A stretch of DNA of 64,000 bases from Paenibacillus hemerocallicola. GTDB taxonomy: Bacteria > Bacillota > Bacilli > Paenibacillales > NBRC-103111. Position numbers and translations under genes: made by a program. The stretch lies in assembly GCF_006265175.1 (NCBI RefSeq), contig NZ_VDCQ01000033.1, forward strand, positions 1-64,000. Direction: 5' to 3'. Positions 33,758 to 41,926 of this stretch are shown here, piece after piece. Position 1 is the first letter of the stretch. Each line of letters opens with the position of its first letter. The notes beneath the pieces were generated by a model. It made no database searches and had not been told where the DNA came from. It saw only the letters and a program-made list of their open reading frames with translations.

Positions 33758-35125
33758 ATGGCATCCGTCATTTTGGACCGCAAAAGGAAAAAGCGGCTGG
33801 AGCAAGGGCATCCGTGGATTTACGCCAATGAAATCGCGAGCATGGAAGGAAGCTGCGAGCCGGGAGACCTCGTCTCGGTTATGAGCCATACGGGGCAATA
33901 TTTGGGATGCGGCTATATGAATCCGAAATCGCAAATCGCCGTCCGGATCGTATCGTACTCGCCTTTGGAGGAGATGGACCGGGAGTTTTTTGCCGACCGC
34001 ATCCGTCAAGCGATGCAGCTTAGAAGCCGCTTCGTCGGCGAGTCTACCGGTTACCGGCTCGTTTACGGGGAAGCGGATTTTCTGCCCGGCCTGGTCGTCG
34101 ACCGGTTTGGCGACGTGTTGGTCATCCAGGTGCTGTCGCTCGGCATGGAGCGGCGCAAAAGCGTAATCGTGGAGACGCTCGCGGAGCTGCTCCAGCCGAA
34201 GGGCATCTATGAGCGCAGCGATGTGTCGGTGCGCGAGCTTGAAGGGCTCGAGCAGACGAAAGGAACGCTTTACGGCGAATGTCCGCGATTTGTGGACATT
34301 TTCGAGAACGGCCTCCGGGTCGAGGTCGATATCGAGCAAGGGCAGAAGACGGGATACTTTTTCGATCAGCGCGAAAACCGCGAGGCCATCGGCAAGCTGA
34401 TGACCGGGTGGGGGGCGCGAAGCGGGATCCGTCTGTCGGTCGATGAAGACTCGGGCAGGCCGGTTCCCGTCAACGCAAACGGCAAAATTGTCACGTTTCC
34501 CTACTGGGACGGCGCGTCCGTGCTGGAGTGCTTCTCCCATACGGGAAGCTTCACGCTGAACGCGTGCCAATCCGGAGCGAAGAGGGTCACCTGTCTCGAT
34601 ATATCCGAGCATGCGATCGAGAATGCGAAACGGAATGTAGAGAAGAACGGCTTTGCCGATCGGGTGGAGTTCGTCGTAGCCGACGCGTTCGATTATTTGC
34701 GAGTTCAGGTGAAAGGGCTTGACGAACGGCGAGCGCGGGCCAATGCGGGGCAAGCCGGGGAGAAGGTGGACACCTCCAAGCCGGTCGGGTCGGAAGGCCG
34801 GACATGGGACGTGATCATCCTGGATCCTCCGGCGTTCGCCAAAACGAAGAGCGCCGTGGACGGAGCTCTGAGAGGGTACAAGGATATAAACCTGCATGCG
34901 ATGAAGCTCGTCAACGAGGGCGGTTATCTCGTTACGGCAAGCTGCTCGTATCATGTTCGGCCGGAGGCGTTTCTCGATACGATTTTGGCGGCTGCGGCCG
35001 ACGCCCGCAAAGTGCTGCGGCTGATCGAATACCGCGGCGCGGGCAAAGACCACCCGCATATACTGGGCGTAGATGAAGGCGATTATTTGAAGTTCGCCAT
35101 TTTCGAGGTGCGCTCCAGAGCATAG
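33758..35125 (+). CDS. Class I SAM-dependent rRNA methyltransferase (RlmI/YwbD-like)
   Basis: A 455-residue enzyme with an N-terminal PUA domain (residues 1-70, including GHPWIYANEI), the linker domain with ERSDVSVRELEGL, and a Rossmann SAM domain: VLECFSHTGSFTLNACQSGA, then IILDPPAFAKTKSA as the catalytic motif IV. Relatives methylate C5 of cytosines in 23S rRNA. It is about 60 residues longer than usual because of two insertions, at roughly 213-250 (before the SAM motif) and 320-346 (before motif IV). ATG 33758 is preceded by GGAGGAAA. It stands alone, divergent from the transporter. Confidence 0.85.
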   Translation: MASVILDRKRKKRLEQGHPWIYANEIASMEGSCEPGDLVSVMSHTGQYLGCGYMNPKSQIAVRIVSYSPLEEMDREFFADRIRQAMQLRSRFVGESTGYRLVYGEADFLPGLVVDRFGDVLVIQVLSLGMERRKSVIVETLAELLQPKGIYERSDVSVRELEGLEQTKGTLYGECPRFVDIFENGLRVEVDIEQGQKTGYFFDQRENREAIGKLMTGWGARSGIRLSVDEDSGRPVPVNANGKIVTFPYWDGASVLECFSHTGSFTLNACQSGAKRVTCLDISEHAIENAKRNVEKNGFADRVEFVVADAFDYLRVQVKGLDERRARANAGQAGEKVDTSKPVGSEGRTWDVIILDPPAFAKTKSAVDGALRGYKDINLHAMKLVNEGGYLVTASCSYHVRPEAFLDTILAAAADARKVLRLIEYRGAGKDHPHILGVDEGDYLKFAIFEVRSRA

Positions 35126-35184
35126 GATTCGGATCCGACTACGGTACTTGTTCTAAAACAGCTTTCCGAAAGGGAGGAGACGGC

Positions 35185-35532
35185 ATGAAGCCGATTGACC
35201 CGCATGCGGTACAGCGCGTAATCGATAAGCTGAAAAACCAGGATTTGTTTCTCCATCTCGAAATGACGACGGGCGCCTACGCTTCGCATTTCGACAGCTC
35301 GAAATTTACGGCTTCCACTTTTTTGAAGAACGGCGTCGTCCGGTTTGCCGAAGGATCGATTGCCGGCGGCGGCCCCGCATTTCGCGTCGGGCTGAAAACC
35401 GATACGGGCTGGGTTTATTCCGAAGGCCTGACCCATTGGGAGGGCGAAGACGAGGACACCCTCCTTATGGCGGGATTTGACGGCGAAGGCAAGCTTGTAG
35501 TCGGACTGCAGCTGGGGCGGAAACCGTTTTGA
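35185..35532 (+). CDS. yojF: YojF-family protein
   Basis: A 115-residue DUF1806 protein. Features are the N-terminal DPHAVQRVIDKLKNQDLFLH, the central TTGAYASHFD and AGGGPAFRVGLKTD, and the final VVGLQLGRKPF. In B. subtilis yojF is paired with yojG (bshB2), as here, and is taken to assist bacillithiol synthesis, though its activity is unknown. GGGAGGAGA precedes the ATG. It is 34 bases ahead of bshB2. Confidence 0.87.
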   Translation: MKPIDPHAVQRVIDKLKNQDLFLHLEMTTGAYASHFDSSKFTASTFLKNGVVRFAEGSIAGGGPAFRVGLKTDTGWVYSEGLTHWEGEDEDTLLMAGFDGEGKLVVGLQLGRKPF

Positions 35533-35566
35533 AACGAATTCTCGCATAAGAAAGAGGGGGAAGGCG

Positions 35567-36220
35567 ATGGAACGTCAGCGACACGTTTTGGTGATACTTC
35601 CGCATCCGGATGACGAAACCGCGCTATCGGGTACGGTTGCGCTGCATATTCGGCAAGGAACGCCGGTAACCTACGTATGCCTTACTTTGGGCGAAATGGG
35701 GCGGAATATGGGGGTGCCGCCGATTGCCAACCGGGTAACCCTTCCAGCCATCCGCAAGCTGGAGCTGGAGGAGTCGTGTCGGGTTATCGGCATTCAAGAT
35801 TTACGGCAGTGGGGCTTGCACGATAAAACCGTCGAGTTTGAAAACAGGGATGCTTTGATCGGGCGGATCGAAGCTGTCATCGCGGAGCTATCCCCGTCTC
35901 TGATTCTCACATTCTACCCTGGCTACAGTGTGCATCCGGACCATGACGCTTGCGGGAGCGCCGTAATCGGCGCGGTGGAGAAAATGCCCGCTTCGGCCAG
36001 ACCGGAGGTGCACTGCGTCGCTTTCGCCGTAGGCTGCGAGGAAATATTGGGCCAGCCGGATATCGTAAACGATGTAAGCGAGCTGCTCGATCTGAAGCTT
36101 CGCTCTCTCGAAGCGCATCAATCCCAGTTCCGGCACATGTCGAGCATTTTATCGTTGGAGGACGAGAAGCTGCGCAGCCGGTGGGGCAAAGAACGATTTT
36201 GGACATACCGGTTCGATTGA
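35567..36220 (+). CDS. bshB2: Bacillithiol biosynthesis deacetylase BshB2
   Basis: A 217-residue LmbE/PIG-L-type zinc deacetylase. The metal motif HPDDE is at residues 12-16, with the partner HPDHDA motif near residue 123. It removes acetyl from GlcNAc-malate, the second step of bacillithiol synthesis. AGAGGGGGAAGGCG gives the ribosome site. It follows yojF and ends with a strong terminator, so the two form a unit. Confidence 0.9.
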   Translation: MERQRHVLVILPHPDDETALSGTVALHIRQGTPVTYVCLTLGEMGRNMGVPPIANRVTLPAIRKLELEESCRVIGIQDLRQWGLHDKTVEFENRDALIGRIEAVIAELSPSLILTFYPGYSVHPDHDACGSAVIGAVEKMPASARPEVHCVAFAVGCEEILGQPDIVNDVSELLDLKLRSLEAHQSQFRHMSSILSLEDEKLRSRWGKERFWTYRFD

Positions 36221-36238
36221 GAGATCGGGCGTCCGCCG

Positions 36239-36288
36239 ACAAATCCCCGTCCGATCGGGCAGCGCCGAATCGGACGGGGATTTGTTTT
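36239..36288 (+). terminator. Terminator after bshB2
   Basis: ACAAATCCCCGTCCGAT pairs perfectly with ATCGGACGGGGATTTGT (17 pairs) around a 13-base loop, followed by TTTT. Confidence 0.88.
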
Positions 36289-36482
36289 GTCCGTCGGATC
36301 GAATCGTTCAACCGCCGGTTGGATTCCTGCTTCAAATGATGGCGAAGGCCTTTCCCGGCCTTTTTCGATGAAGGACCATTAGTATCCATATTGTATCAGG
36401 ATGCATTGAAGCGGACAATCGCAGACGGACCGGGGAAACATTTGCGGAATGACGAAAATATATCCTGCTCGGCCGCAACAAA

Positions 36483-36491
36483 TGATATAAT
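36483..36491 (+). promoter_or_regulatory. Extended -10 promoter of the LacI-family gene
   Basis: TGA-TATAAT at 36483-36491 is a perfect extended -10; the -35 is weak. It lies about 48 bases before the start codon. Confidence 0.55.
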
Positions 36492-36538
36492 AGAATAAAA
36501 AACGACATGACATGGAGTCGGCTGGGAGCGTACGAGTG

Positions 36539-37549
36539 ATGAAAACAACCATTTATGACATCGCAAAAGCGGCGGGCGTATCAATCGCGACCGTCTCCAA
36601 GGTCATCAACGGCACGGGCCGGATCAGCACTGAGACTCGTGAGCGCGTAAATGAAATCATGCAGGAGCTCGATTATCAGCCGAGTGTCGTGGCATCGGCG
36701 CTGACCGGCAAAAGCACGTTTACGATCGGTTTGCTTATTCCGGATTTGGCGAATCCGCTCTATGCGGAAATTGCCCGGAGCGTGGAGGACCGCGGGCGGG
36801 AGCTCGGCTTCAATCTCGTCATGTGCAGCACCGACAACAATCCGCGGAGGGAAGGGGACTATATTACCTTTCTCAAGCAAAAAAGGGTAGACGGCATTAT
36901 TATCTCTACCGGCGTCAGCAATGAAATAGGCTTGAAAAATTTGGCCAAGCAAAAAATTCCGGTTGCCCTGGTAACGCGGGATATTCCTTCGCTTGGAGCG
37001 GACAGCGTCAAGATTGACGACTTCCTCGGCGGCTATCAGGCGGCGTCCCACTTGATCGGCCTCGGCCACAGGCACATCGCGGTCATTACCGAGGATTTGA
37101 ATCTGAACAGCAGCAAGGAGCGGGTGAGAGGGTACCGGTACGCGCTGGAGGAAGCCGGAATCGACGGCGACAAGCAATTTTGCGTAGAAAGCGTCTCGTC
37201 CGTCGAAGAGGGCAAGCGGCATGCTTTGGAGATGCTTCGCTCGGAAGATTCTCCTACGGCCATATTCGCGAGCAACGATTTGCTGGCGATCGGAGCCGTA
37301 CAAGCCGCCAAGGAGCTGCGGCTGACGATTCCGTGGGACTTGTCGGTCATCGGCTTCGACAATACGTTGTTGGCCGGCATCGTAGATCCTCCGCTGACGA
37401 CCGTTGCGCAGCCCATCGCGCAAATGGGTCGGCAAGTGATGGATTTGATCATCCAGGAAGTCCGCGGTCAAAAACAGACCAAGCAGCGAATCGTCCTGAT
37501 GCCTGAGCTGATCGTGCGGCAATCGACCACGTTCCCGCGCAAAGTTTGA
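36539..37549 (+). CDS. LacI-family transcription regulator
   Basis: A 336-residue repressor/activator. The N-terminal helix-turn-helix TIYDIAKAAGVSIATVSKVI (residues 3-22) plus the hinge helix around LDYQPSVVASALTG is followed by a periplasmic-binding-protein-like sensor starting TIGLLIPDLANPLYAEIA. The DNA-recognition residues and hinge are typical, so it should bind a palindromic operator with a central CG. ATG 36539 has GGGAGCG upstream; GTG 36536 is a possible start. It is followed by two terminators and then an aldose-epimerase-like gene, which it may control, although its effector is unknown. Confidence 0.87.
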   Translation: MKTTIYDIAKAAGVSIATVSKVINGTGRISTETRERVNEIMQELDYQPSVVASALTGKSTFTIGLLIPDLANPLYAEIARSVEDRGRELGFNLVMCSTDNNPRREGDYITFLKQKRVDGIIISTGVSNEIGLKNLAKQKIPVALVTRDIPSLGADSVKIDDFLGGYQAASHLIGLGHRHIAVITEDLNLNSSKERVRGYRYALEEAGIDGDKQFCVESVSSVEEGKRHALEMLRSEDSPTAIFASNDLLAIGAVQAAKELRLTIPWDLSVIGFDNTLLAGIVDPPLTTVAQPIAQMGRQVMDLIIQEVRGQKQTKQRIVLMPELIVRQSTTFPRKV

Positions 37550-37601
37550 TCGATTTTCAAGCGGCCGACCTAGACCATGGGTCCCGCGTCCGCAATGAAC
37601 G

Positions 37602-37625
37602 GCTGTCCGAGAGGGCAGCTTTTTT
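37602..37625 (+). terminator. Terminator after the LacI-family gene
   Basis: GCTGTCC pairs with GGGCAGC around GAGA and is followed by six T. Confidence 0.8.
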
Positions 37626-37690
37626 AACGGTTAATAATTTATGGATTTCGGGCTCCTCGCAAAGTACCTGGATAAACATCGGAGCAGTAG

Positions 37691-37709
37691 CCCCGCTTTG
37701 CGGGGTTAT
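37691..37709 (+). terminator. Weak second hairpin
   Basis: CCCCGC-TTT-GCGGGG is a compact stem followed by TTATTTAA. It may be a back-up terminator or part of the leader of the next gene. Confidence 0.4.
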
Positions 37710-37778
37710 TTAACGCCGAGGCAAGCCTAGCTTAGCTTCGGCAGCCACGACAAACTGCTGAATAATGGAGGGCCGTCG

Positions 37779-38828
37779 ATGCGGTTATACGGAAAAGAAT
37801 GGACTCGCCGGGAGCTTGAAGCCCGGGTAGGGAATATGGGTCAAATAGGCGGCATACGGCGATTGAGGCATCAGGAAGGAAAAGAAGCCGGCGTCGAGGT
37901 TATCCAGCTGCGCACGGGTGCCGGCCTTGTATTTGAAGTGACGCCCGAGAAAGGGCTCGACGTATCGTTGGCGGAGCTGTTCGGCGCGCCCGTCTCGTGG
38001 CAATCCCCCAACGGCAATGTTCATCCCATGCATTACGAGCCGAAAGGGGCGGACTGGCTACGGACCGCTTCCGGAGGACTGTTGATGACGTGCGGTCTCG
38101 TTCATGCGGGCTCGCCTAGCGTTGACGATACAGGCAGCTACGGACTTCATGGTAGAGCTCACCATACTCCGGCCAGACTTGTATCGGCTGCGGAGCAATG
38201 GGCGGGAGACGAGCTCGAGCTGCGAGTGTCCGGAACCGTCGAAGAGACGTCGATCGCAGGGGATAAGCTAAGGCTTTCGCGCGAGATTTCCGCCAAAATG
38301 GGTGAGAACCGCATCGTTATTCGGGACACTGTCGAAAATTTCGGCTTCAAATCGGCCCCGCACCTTATGCTGTATCATTTCAACTTCGGTTTTCCGCTGC
38401 TCGGCGAACAAACGACCGTCACCTTCCCTCCGGCCACCTTATCGCCCCGGGATCCTGATTACTCCACCGATCGGCACGAGCATTGGGAGACTCCGGACGG
38501 GGAAGCGGTCGAGCGTGTTTATTATCATCGGCTGCTCCGGGACAAGCTCGAAGATTCGGGAATGGCCGAAGTACACATTCGGAATCCGTCTTTTCCGATT
38601 GGCGGCCTTTCGCGTCCATTATCCGTCAAGCTGAGGTGGTCGGCACACACTTTGCCGTTGTTGGTGCAGTGGCGTATGCCCGGCGCCGGTGATCATGTTC
38701 TCGGGTTGGAGCCATCGAACTGCGTAGTGGGGGGACGAGAGGCAGTGGAGCAAGATCTCGGGAGCTTGCCATGTCTGAAGCCCGGAGAGTCGGTGCATTA
38801 CATGCTGGAACTGATAATGGAATATTAA
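37779..38828 (+). CDS. Aldose 1-epimerase-family protein (DUF4432)
   Basis: A 349-residue beta-sandwich protein of the galactose-mutarotase-like superfamily. Landmarks are GADWLRTASGGLLMTCGLVHAG near residue 90, YGLHGRAHHTPARL near 125 with a His likely in the active site, and YHFNFGFPLLGEQT near 205. DUF4432 proteins are thought to act on sugars or sugar acids, but few are characterised. ATG 37779 follows GGAGGG. No transporter or kinase is adjacent; the LacI-type gene upstream is the only likely partner. Confidence 0.75.
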   Translation: MRLYGKEWTRRELEARVGNMGQIGGIRRLRHQEGKEAGVEVIQLRTGAGLVFEVTPEKGLDVSLAELFGAPVSWQSPNGNVHPMHYEPKGADWLRTASGGLLMTCGLVHAGSPSVDDTGSYGLHGRAHHTPARLVSAAEQWAGDELELRVSGTVEETSIAGDKLRLSREISAKMGENRIVIRDTVENFGFKSAPHLMLYHFNFGFPLLGEQTTVTFPPATLSPRDPDYSTDRHEHWETPDGEAVERVYYHRLLRDKLEDSGMAEVHIRNPSFPIGGLSRPLSVKLRWSAHTLPLLVQWRMPGAGDHVLGLEPSNCVVGGREAVEQDLGSLPCLKPGESVHYMLELIMEY

Positions 38829-38950
38829 TCTTTTTGTCTTTAATAGCGGGTACATACGAAAAAGCGAGTATGGTTACTCTAATAGCGACATTTCTTGGCT
38901 CATTCGGCGGAATGGGCCTTATTACCGTTTATTTGCCATATTCCCCGGCG

Positions 38951-38980
38951 TTGACTTGAACATGCGGAATCGTGTAAGCT
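38951..38980 (+). promoter_or_regulatory. Candidate promoter of marR and the efflux gene
   Basis: TTGACT (38951-38956) and TAAGCT (38975-38980) are separated by 18 bases. The -10 is imperfect, but a perfect palindrome lies just downstream. Confidence 0.4.
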
Positions 38981-38989
38981 AACATTTAG

Positions 38990-39001
38990 TTTAGTACTAA
39001 A
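38990..39001. promoter_or_regulatory. Candidate MarR operator
   Basis: TTTAGTACTAAA is a perfect 12-base palindrome, preceded by a further TTTAG half-site at 38985-38989. It lies between the presumed promoter and the marR start, where an autorepressor would bind. Confidence 0.5.
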
Positions 39002-39047
39002 ATATTTATTCATAAACAAATGAGTCGTAAACGAATGGGGGTGCGAA

Positions 39048-39497
39048 ATGCCCGAGATCAGCAGCCAGCTGCTGGAACTTAGTACCATGTTCCGAAGCTT
39101 GGTCAAGAAGATGACCAACGAATGGAAACGGCGGATGGGCGACGGATTTTCGATGACGCAATTCCGTACGCTTTACGTGTTAAATTCGCGCGGACCGCAA
39201 AAGGCGGCCGATTTGGCCGAAATTTTGTGCGTTACGTCCGGAGCGATTACCGGCCTAGCCGATAAATTGATTTTGAAGCAGCTACTCGAAAGGCAAAGGA
39301 GTGAGGATGATCGGAGAGTCGTCTATTTGAGCATTACGGAGCAAGGGAAAGAAATGCTCGACGGCTTGCTGGAGAAGCAGAAGGAGACGATTTCTTTGTT
39401 TTTCGAAGGATTGCCGAAGGAAGATATCGATCATCTGAAGCGTATTTTCGAGCTTATGCTCATACGCGTCGATCAGTTGGAACAAGAGAAGGATTAG
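39048..39497 (+). CDS. MarR-family transcription regulator
   Basis: A 149-residue winged-helix regulator. The recognition region KAADLAEILCVTSGAITGLADKL and wing RQRSEDDRRVVYLSITEQG (residues 82-104) are typical. The C-terminal helices form the dimer interface. GGGGGTG precedes ATG 39048. The gene ends inside an 11-base tandem repeat and the next gene, an efflux pump, begins 50 bases later, so it very likely controls that pump together with itself through the palindrome at 38990. Confidence 0.88.
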   Translation: MPEISSQLLELSTMFRSLVKKMTNEWKRRMGDGFSMTQFRTLYVLNSRGPQKAADLAEILCVTSGAITGLADKLILKQLLERQRSEDDRRVVYLSITEQGKEMLDGLLEKQKETISLFFEGLPKEDIDHLKRIFELMLIRVDQLEQEKD

Positions 39498-39546
39498 AGA
39501 AGGATTAGAGAAGGATTAGAGAAGGATTAGAGAAGGAGTAGAGAAG
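39486..39546 (+). repeat. 11-bp tandem repeat joining marR and the efflux gene
   Basis: Four perfect copies of GAGAAGGATTA (39486-39529) are followed by one variant copy GAGAAGGAGTA (39530-39540) and a partial copy. The first copy encodes the last residues of MarR, with its TAG stop at 39495-39497; the variant copy holds AAGGAG, the ribosome site of the next gene. Each unit contains a ribosome-site-like GAAGGA. Confidence 0.9.
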
Positions 39547-39547
39547 C

Positions 39548-41185
39548 TTGGAGCATTTATCGCATAAGCGCAAAATGACGATTATGGTCGCGATTATCGC
39601 CGCCATGTTTTTCGCCGCGATCAACCAAACGATCGTAAGTACGGCGATGCCCCGAATCATCGCAATTCTTGGGGGCATGGATTACTACACCTGGGTCATT
39701 ACGATCTACATGCTGACCTCGACGATATCGACGGTGCTTGTAGGAAAGCTGTCGGACATTTACGGCCGCAAGCCGTTTATTTTGGCGGGAATCGTGTTTT
39801 TCATCATAGGCGCTTTTTTGACCGGATTATCGAAAGATATTTTTCAATTGATCACTTACCGCGGTATTCAAGGGATCGGCGCGGGTATTATTATGGCTTC
39901 GGCCTTTACGGCCGTAGGGGACTTGTTCTCGCCGCGCGAGCGCGGGAAATGGACCGGCGTCATGATGGCCGTATTCGGCTTCTCCAGCGTACTCGGCCCG
40001 ACGCTCGGCGGATGGATCGTCGATCATATGGATTGGGAATGGGTATTCTGGATTTTCCTCCCTGTCGGGATCGTAGCGTTTATTTTGATCATGGCTTTGT
40101 TTCCGAAGGTGGATAAGAAGCAGTCGGAATCGATCGACTACTTGGGATCGTTGTTCCTTACTTTAACGATCGTCCCGCTCCTTATCGGCTTTTCTTGGGC
40201 AGGCACGAAGTATGCATGGGGATCGACGCAAATTATCGGCTTGTTCGGCGCGGCATTGGTGGCGCTGCTTATCTTTATGTTCGTGGAGACCCGAGTGAAA
40301 AGTCCGGTGCTTCCGTTGTCTTTGTTCAAGAACAGCATCGTCACGATCTCGAACTTGACCGGTTTTCTGATGAATGCGGGGATGATGGGCGCCTTGATTT
40401 ATTTGCCGTTTTTCGTGCAAGGCGTGGAAGGGGTATCGCCTACTTACTCCGGCTACGTAACGATGCCGATGTCGATCAGCATGGTTGTCATCAGCTCCTT
40501 TACGGGCAGATGGATAACGAAATCGGGCAAGTACAAGCGTTACGCGCTGCTTGGCATGCCGATCATGATCGTGGGCATGATTATGATGGCGTTTATGAAC
40601 AGCATTTGGCTGGCCGTGCTCAGCATGATCGTTTTCGGCTTCGGCTTGGGACTCGGCATGCCGGTCTTCTCGCTTACGGTGCAGAACGCCGTCAGGCCGG
40701 ATCAGCTTGGCGTGGCGACCGCATCCTCGCAGCTGTTCCGCAATATGGGCGGAACGATCGGCATCGCCGTCATGGGAACGATTATGGCGTCCAGCCTGAA
40801 AAGCAGCTTGAAGTCCGCGGCCGAATCCGGCCAGGGAGTCGATTTGACGAAGCTGGATCCGAAGGTGGCCGAGCAGCTGGCGGCATTCCATAACCCGGAA
40901 ATGCTGCTGGACCAGCCCAGACTGGAGCAGCTGCGGCAGACGCTGCCCGAGCAAGTGCAGCCGATTTTCGCCAAGATGATCGATATGCTCCGGGATGCGC
41001 TCAGCACCTCTCTGACGACCGTGTTTTTGTCCGGTGCCGCGCTGCTCGTCGTCGCTTTGCTGCTCGTCTTCTTCTTGAAGGAAATTCCGCTGAGGACGTC
41101 CAACCGGATGCCGGAGCAAGCGGGCGATCCATCGAAGGGCGAGAAGGAAGACGGCCTGTCCGGCACGGTCGCGAAGCAGGTTTGA
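39548..41185 (+). CDS. MDR-type MFS efflux transporter (DHA2)
   Basis: A 545-residue, 14-helix MFS exporter of the EmrB/LmrB type. It has NQTIVSTAMPRIIAILGG near the start, the motif A-like VGKLSDIYGRKPFIL, the helix 5 segment VFGFSSVLGPTLGGW and a large C-terminal loop before a final helix. The start is TTG 39548, nine bases after AAGGAG in the last unit of the tandem repeat; no ATG candidate with a ribosome site exists nearby. Being downstream of marR in the same direction, it should be induced when MarR releases its operator. The exported compound is not known. Confidence 0.85.
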   Translation: MEHLSHKRKMTIMVAIIAAMFFAAINQTIVSTAMPRIIAILGGMDYYTWVITIYMLTSTISTVLVGKLSDIYGRKPFILAGIVFFIIGAFLTGLSKDIFQLITYRGIQGIGAGIIMASAFTAVGDLFSPRERGKWTGVMMAVFGFSSVLGPTLGGWIVDHMDWEWVFWIFLPVGIVAFILIMALFPKVDKKQSESIDYLGSLFLTLTIVPLLIGFSWAGTKYAWGSTQIIGLFGAALVALLIFMFVETRVKSPVLPLSLFKNSIVTISNLTGFLMNAGMMGALIYLPFFVQGVEGVSPTYSGYVTMPMSISMVVISSFTGRWITKSGKYKRYALLGMPIMIVGMIMMAFMNSIWLAVLSMIVFGFGLGLGMPVFSLTVQNAVRPDQLGVATASSQLFRNMGGTIGIAVMGTIMASSLKSSLKSAAESGQGVDLTKLDPKVAEQLAAFHNPEMLLDQPRLEQLRQTLPEQVQPIFAKMIDMLRDALSTSLTTVFLSGAALLVVALLLVFFLKEIPLRTSNRMPEQAGDPSKGEKEDGLSGTVAKQV

Positions 41186-41210
41186 TTTTTGGATGAAAAA
41201 GGTTGAAGCG

Positions 41211-41243
41211 AAAGAGTCGTCGAGCTGGAATCGGCGGCTCTTT
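41211..41243. terminator. Hairpin between convergent genes
   Basis: AAAGAGTCGTCG pairs with CGGCGGCTCTTT (12 pairs, two G-U) around a nine-base loop. T-runs are short on both sides, so it is a moderate terminator candidate for the pump and for the converging YdeI-like gene. Confidence 0.5.
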
Positions 41244-41282
41244 ATGTTTGTATAAGCTTTCAATACGAAACACAAATCGGAC

Positions 41283-41747
41283 TTACTTCGCTTTCTTCCC
41301 CTGAACGAGCATTTCGATCGCCTGTCCGATCCGCTTCGCGCGGGTTTCTGCTTTTTTGGCGGACAAAATCCATTGGATATATTCTTTGCGGTGGGAATAG
41401 GACAGCTTCCCGAAAAAAACGGCCGCTTCTTCGTTCCGGTCCAAGGCCGCCTGAAAATCTTCCGGAACGTCCAAGGTTCGTTCCTCCGTGTCCGGTTCGA
41501 TCGACACCCGGACGATATCGCCGGTCGTTACGCCGGCTTCGTTTCGGACGGATTGGTTGATCACCAAGTAATGGGTACCGTCTCCGTTCGGCATAAGGGA
41601 ACCGCGGATCGGCGCTTCGTTGACCGTACCTTTTACTTTCAATTGTCCCCGGACTCCGTATGCTTCGTGCACGCCGAACGGAATTTGCACGTATGTCCAT
41701 GTACCGGTGCCGGAAGGACGGATAAGAGGCGCTTCGAAATGTTGCAT
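41283..41747 (-). CDS. DUF1905/YdeI-OmpD-associated family protein
   Basis: A 154-residue protein with an N-terminal DUF1905 beta-barrel (residues 1-85, with FEAPLIRPSGTGTWTYVQIP and GSLMPNGDGTHYLVIN) and a C-terminal helical YdeI/OmpD-type segment, HRKEYIQWILSAKKAETRAK. Relatives are linked to bacteriocin protection in some Gram-negatives, but the role in Firmicutes is unknown. The start at 41747 is set by AAGGAG on the minus strand; the frame is open further upstream without a site. It stands alone, between the efflux gene and addB. Confidence 0.78.
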   Translation of the reverse strand: MQHFEAPLIRPSGTGTWTYVQIPFGVHEAYGVRGQLKVKGTVNEAPIRGSLMPNGDGTHYLVINQSVRNEAGVTTGDIVRVSIEPDTEERTLDVPEDFQAALDRNEEAAVFFGKLSYSHRKEYIQWILSAKKAETRAKRIGQAIEMLVQGKKAK

Positions 41748-41926
41748 GGTCGACTCTCCTTTCGGATGCTGCGAGTTGCTGCGGATACGGTTAGTATAGC
41801 ACAGACAACCGCGAATGGCGGCCGCAGGAGGGCGTGCCAATCTGCCCCAGTCGGCGGACAACCGCGCAAAAATATGCTAGAATACTAGAATAGATAAGAA
41901 CATTTGTTTTCGTACAGGAGGCCCAT

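Noticed and set aside
38771-38959. A small gene overlapping the end of the epimerase-like gene
   Set aside because: It starts inside a well-supported gene in another frame, without a ribosome site.
39486-39546. A short CRISPR array
   Set aside because: The 11-base units are directly adjacent with no spacers; it is a simple tandem repeat.
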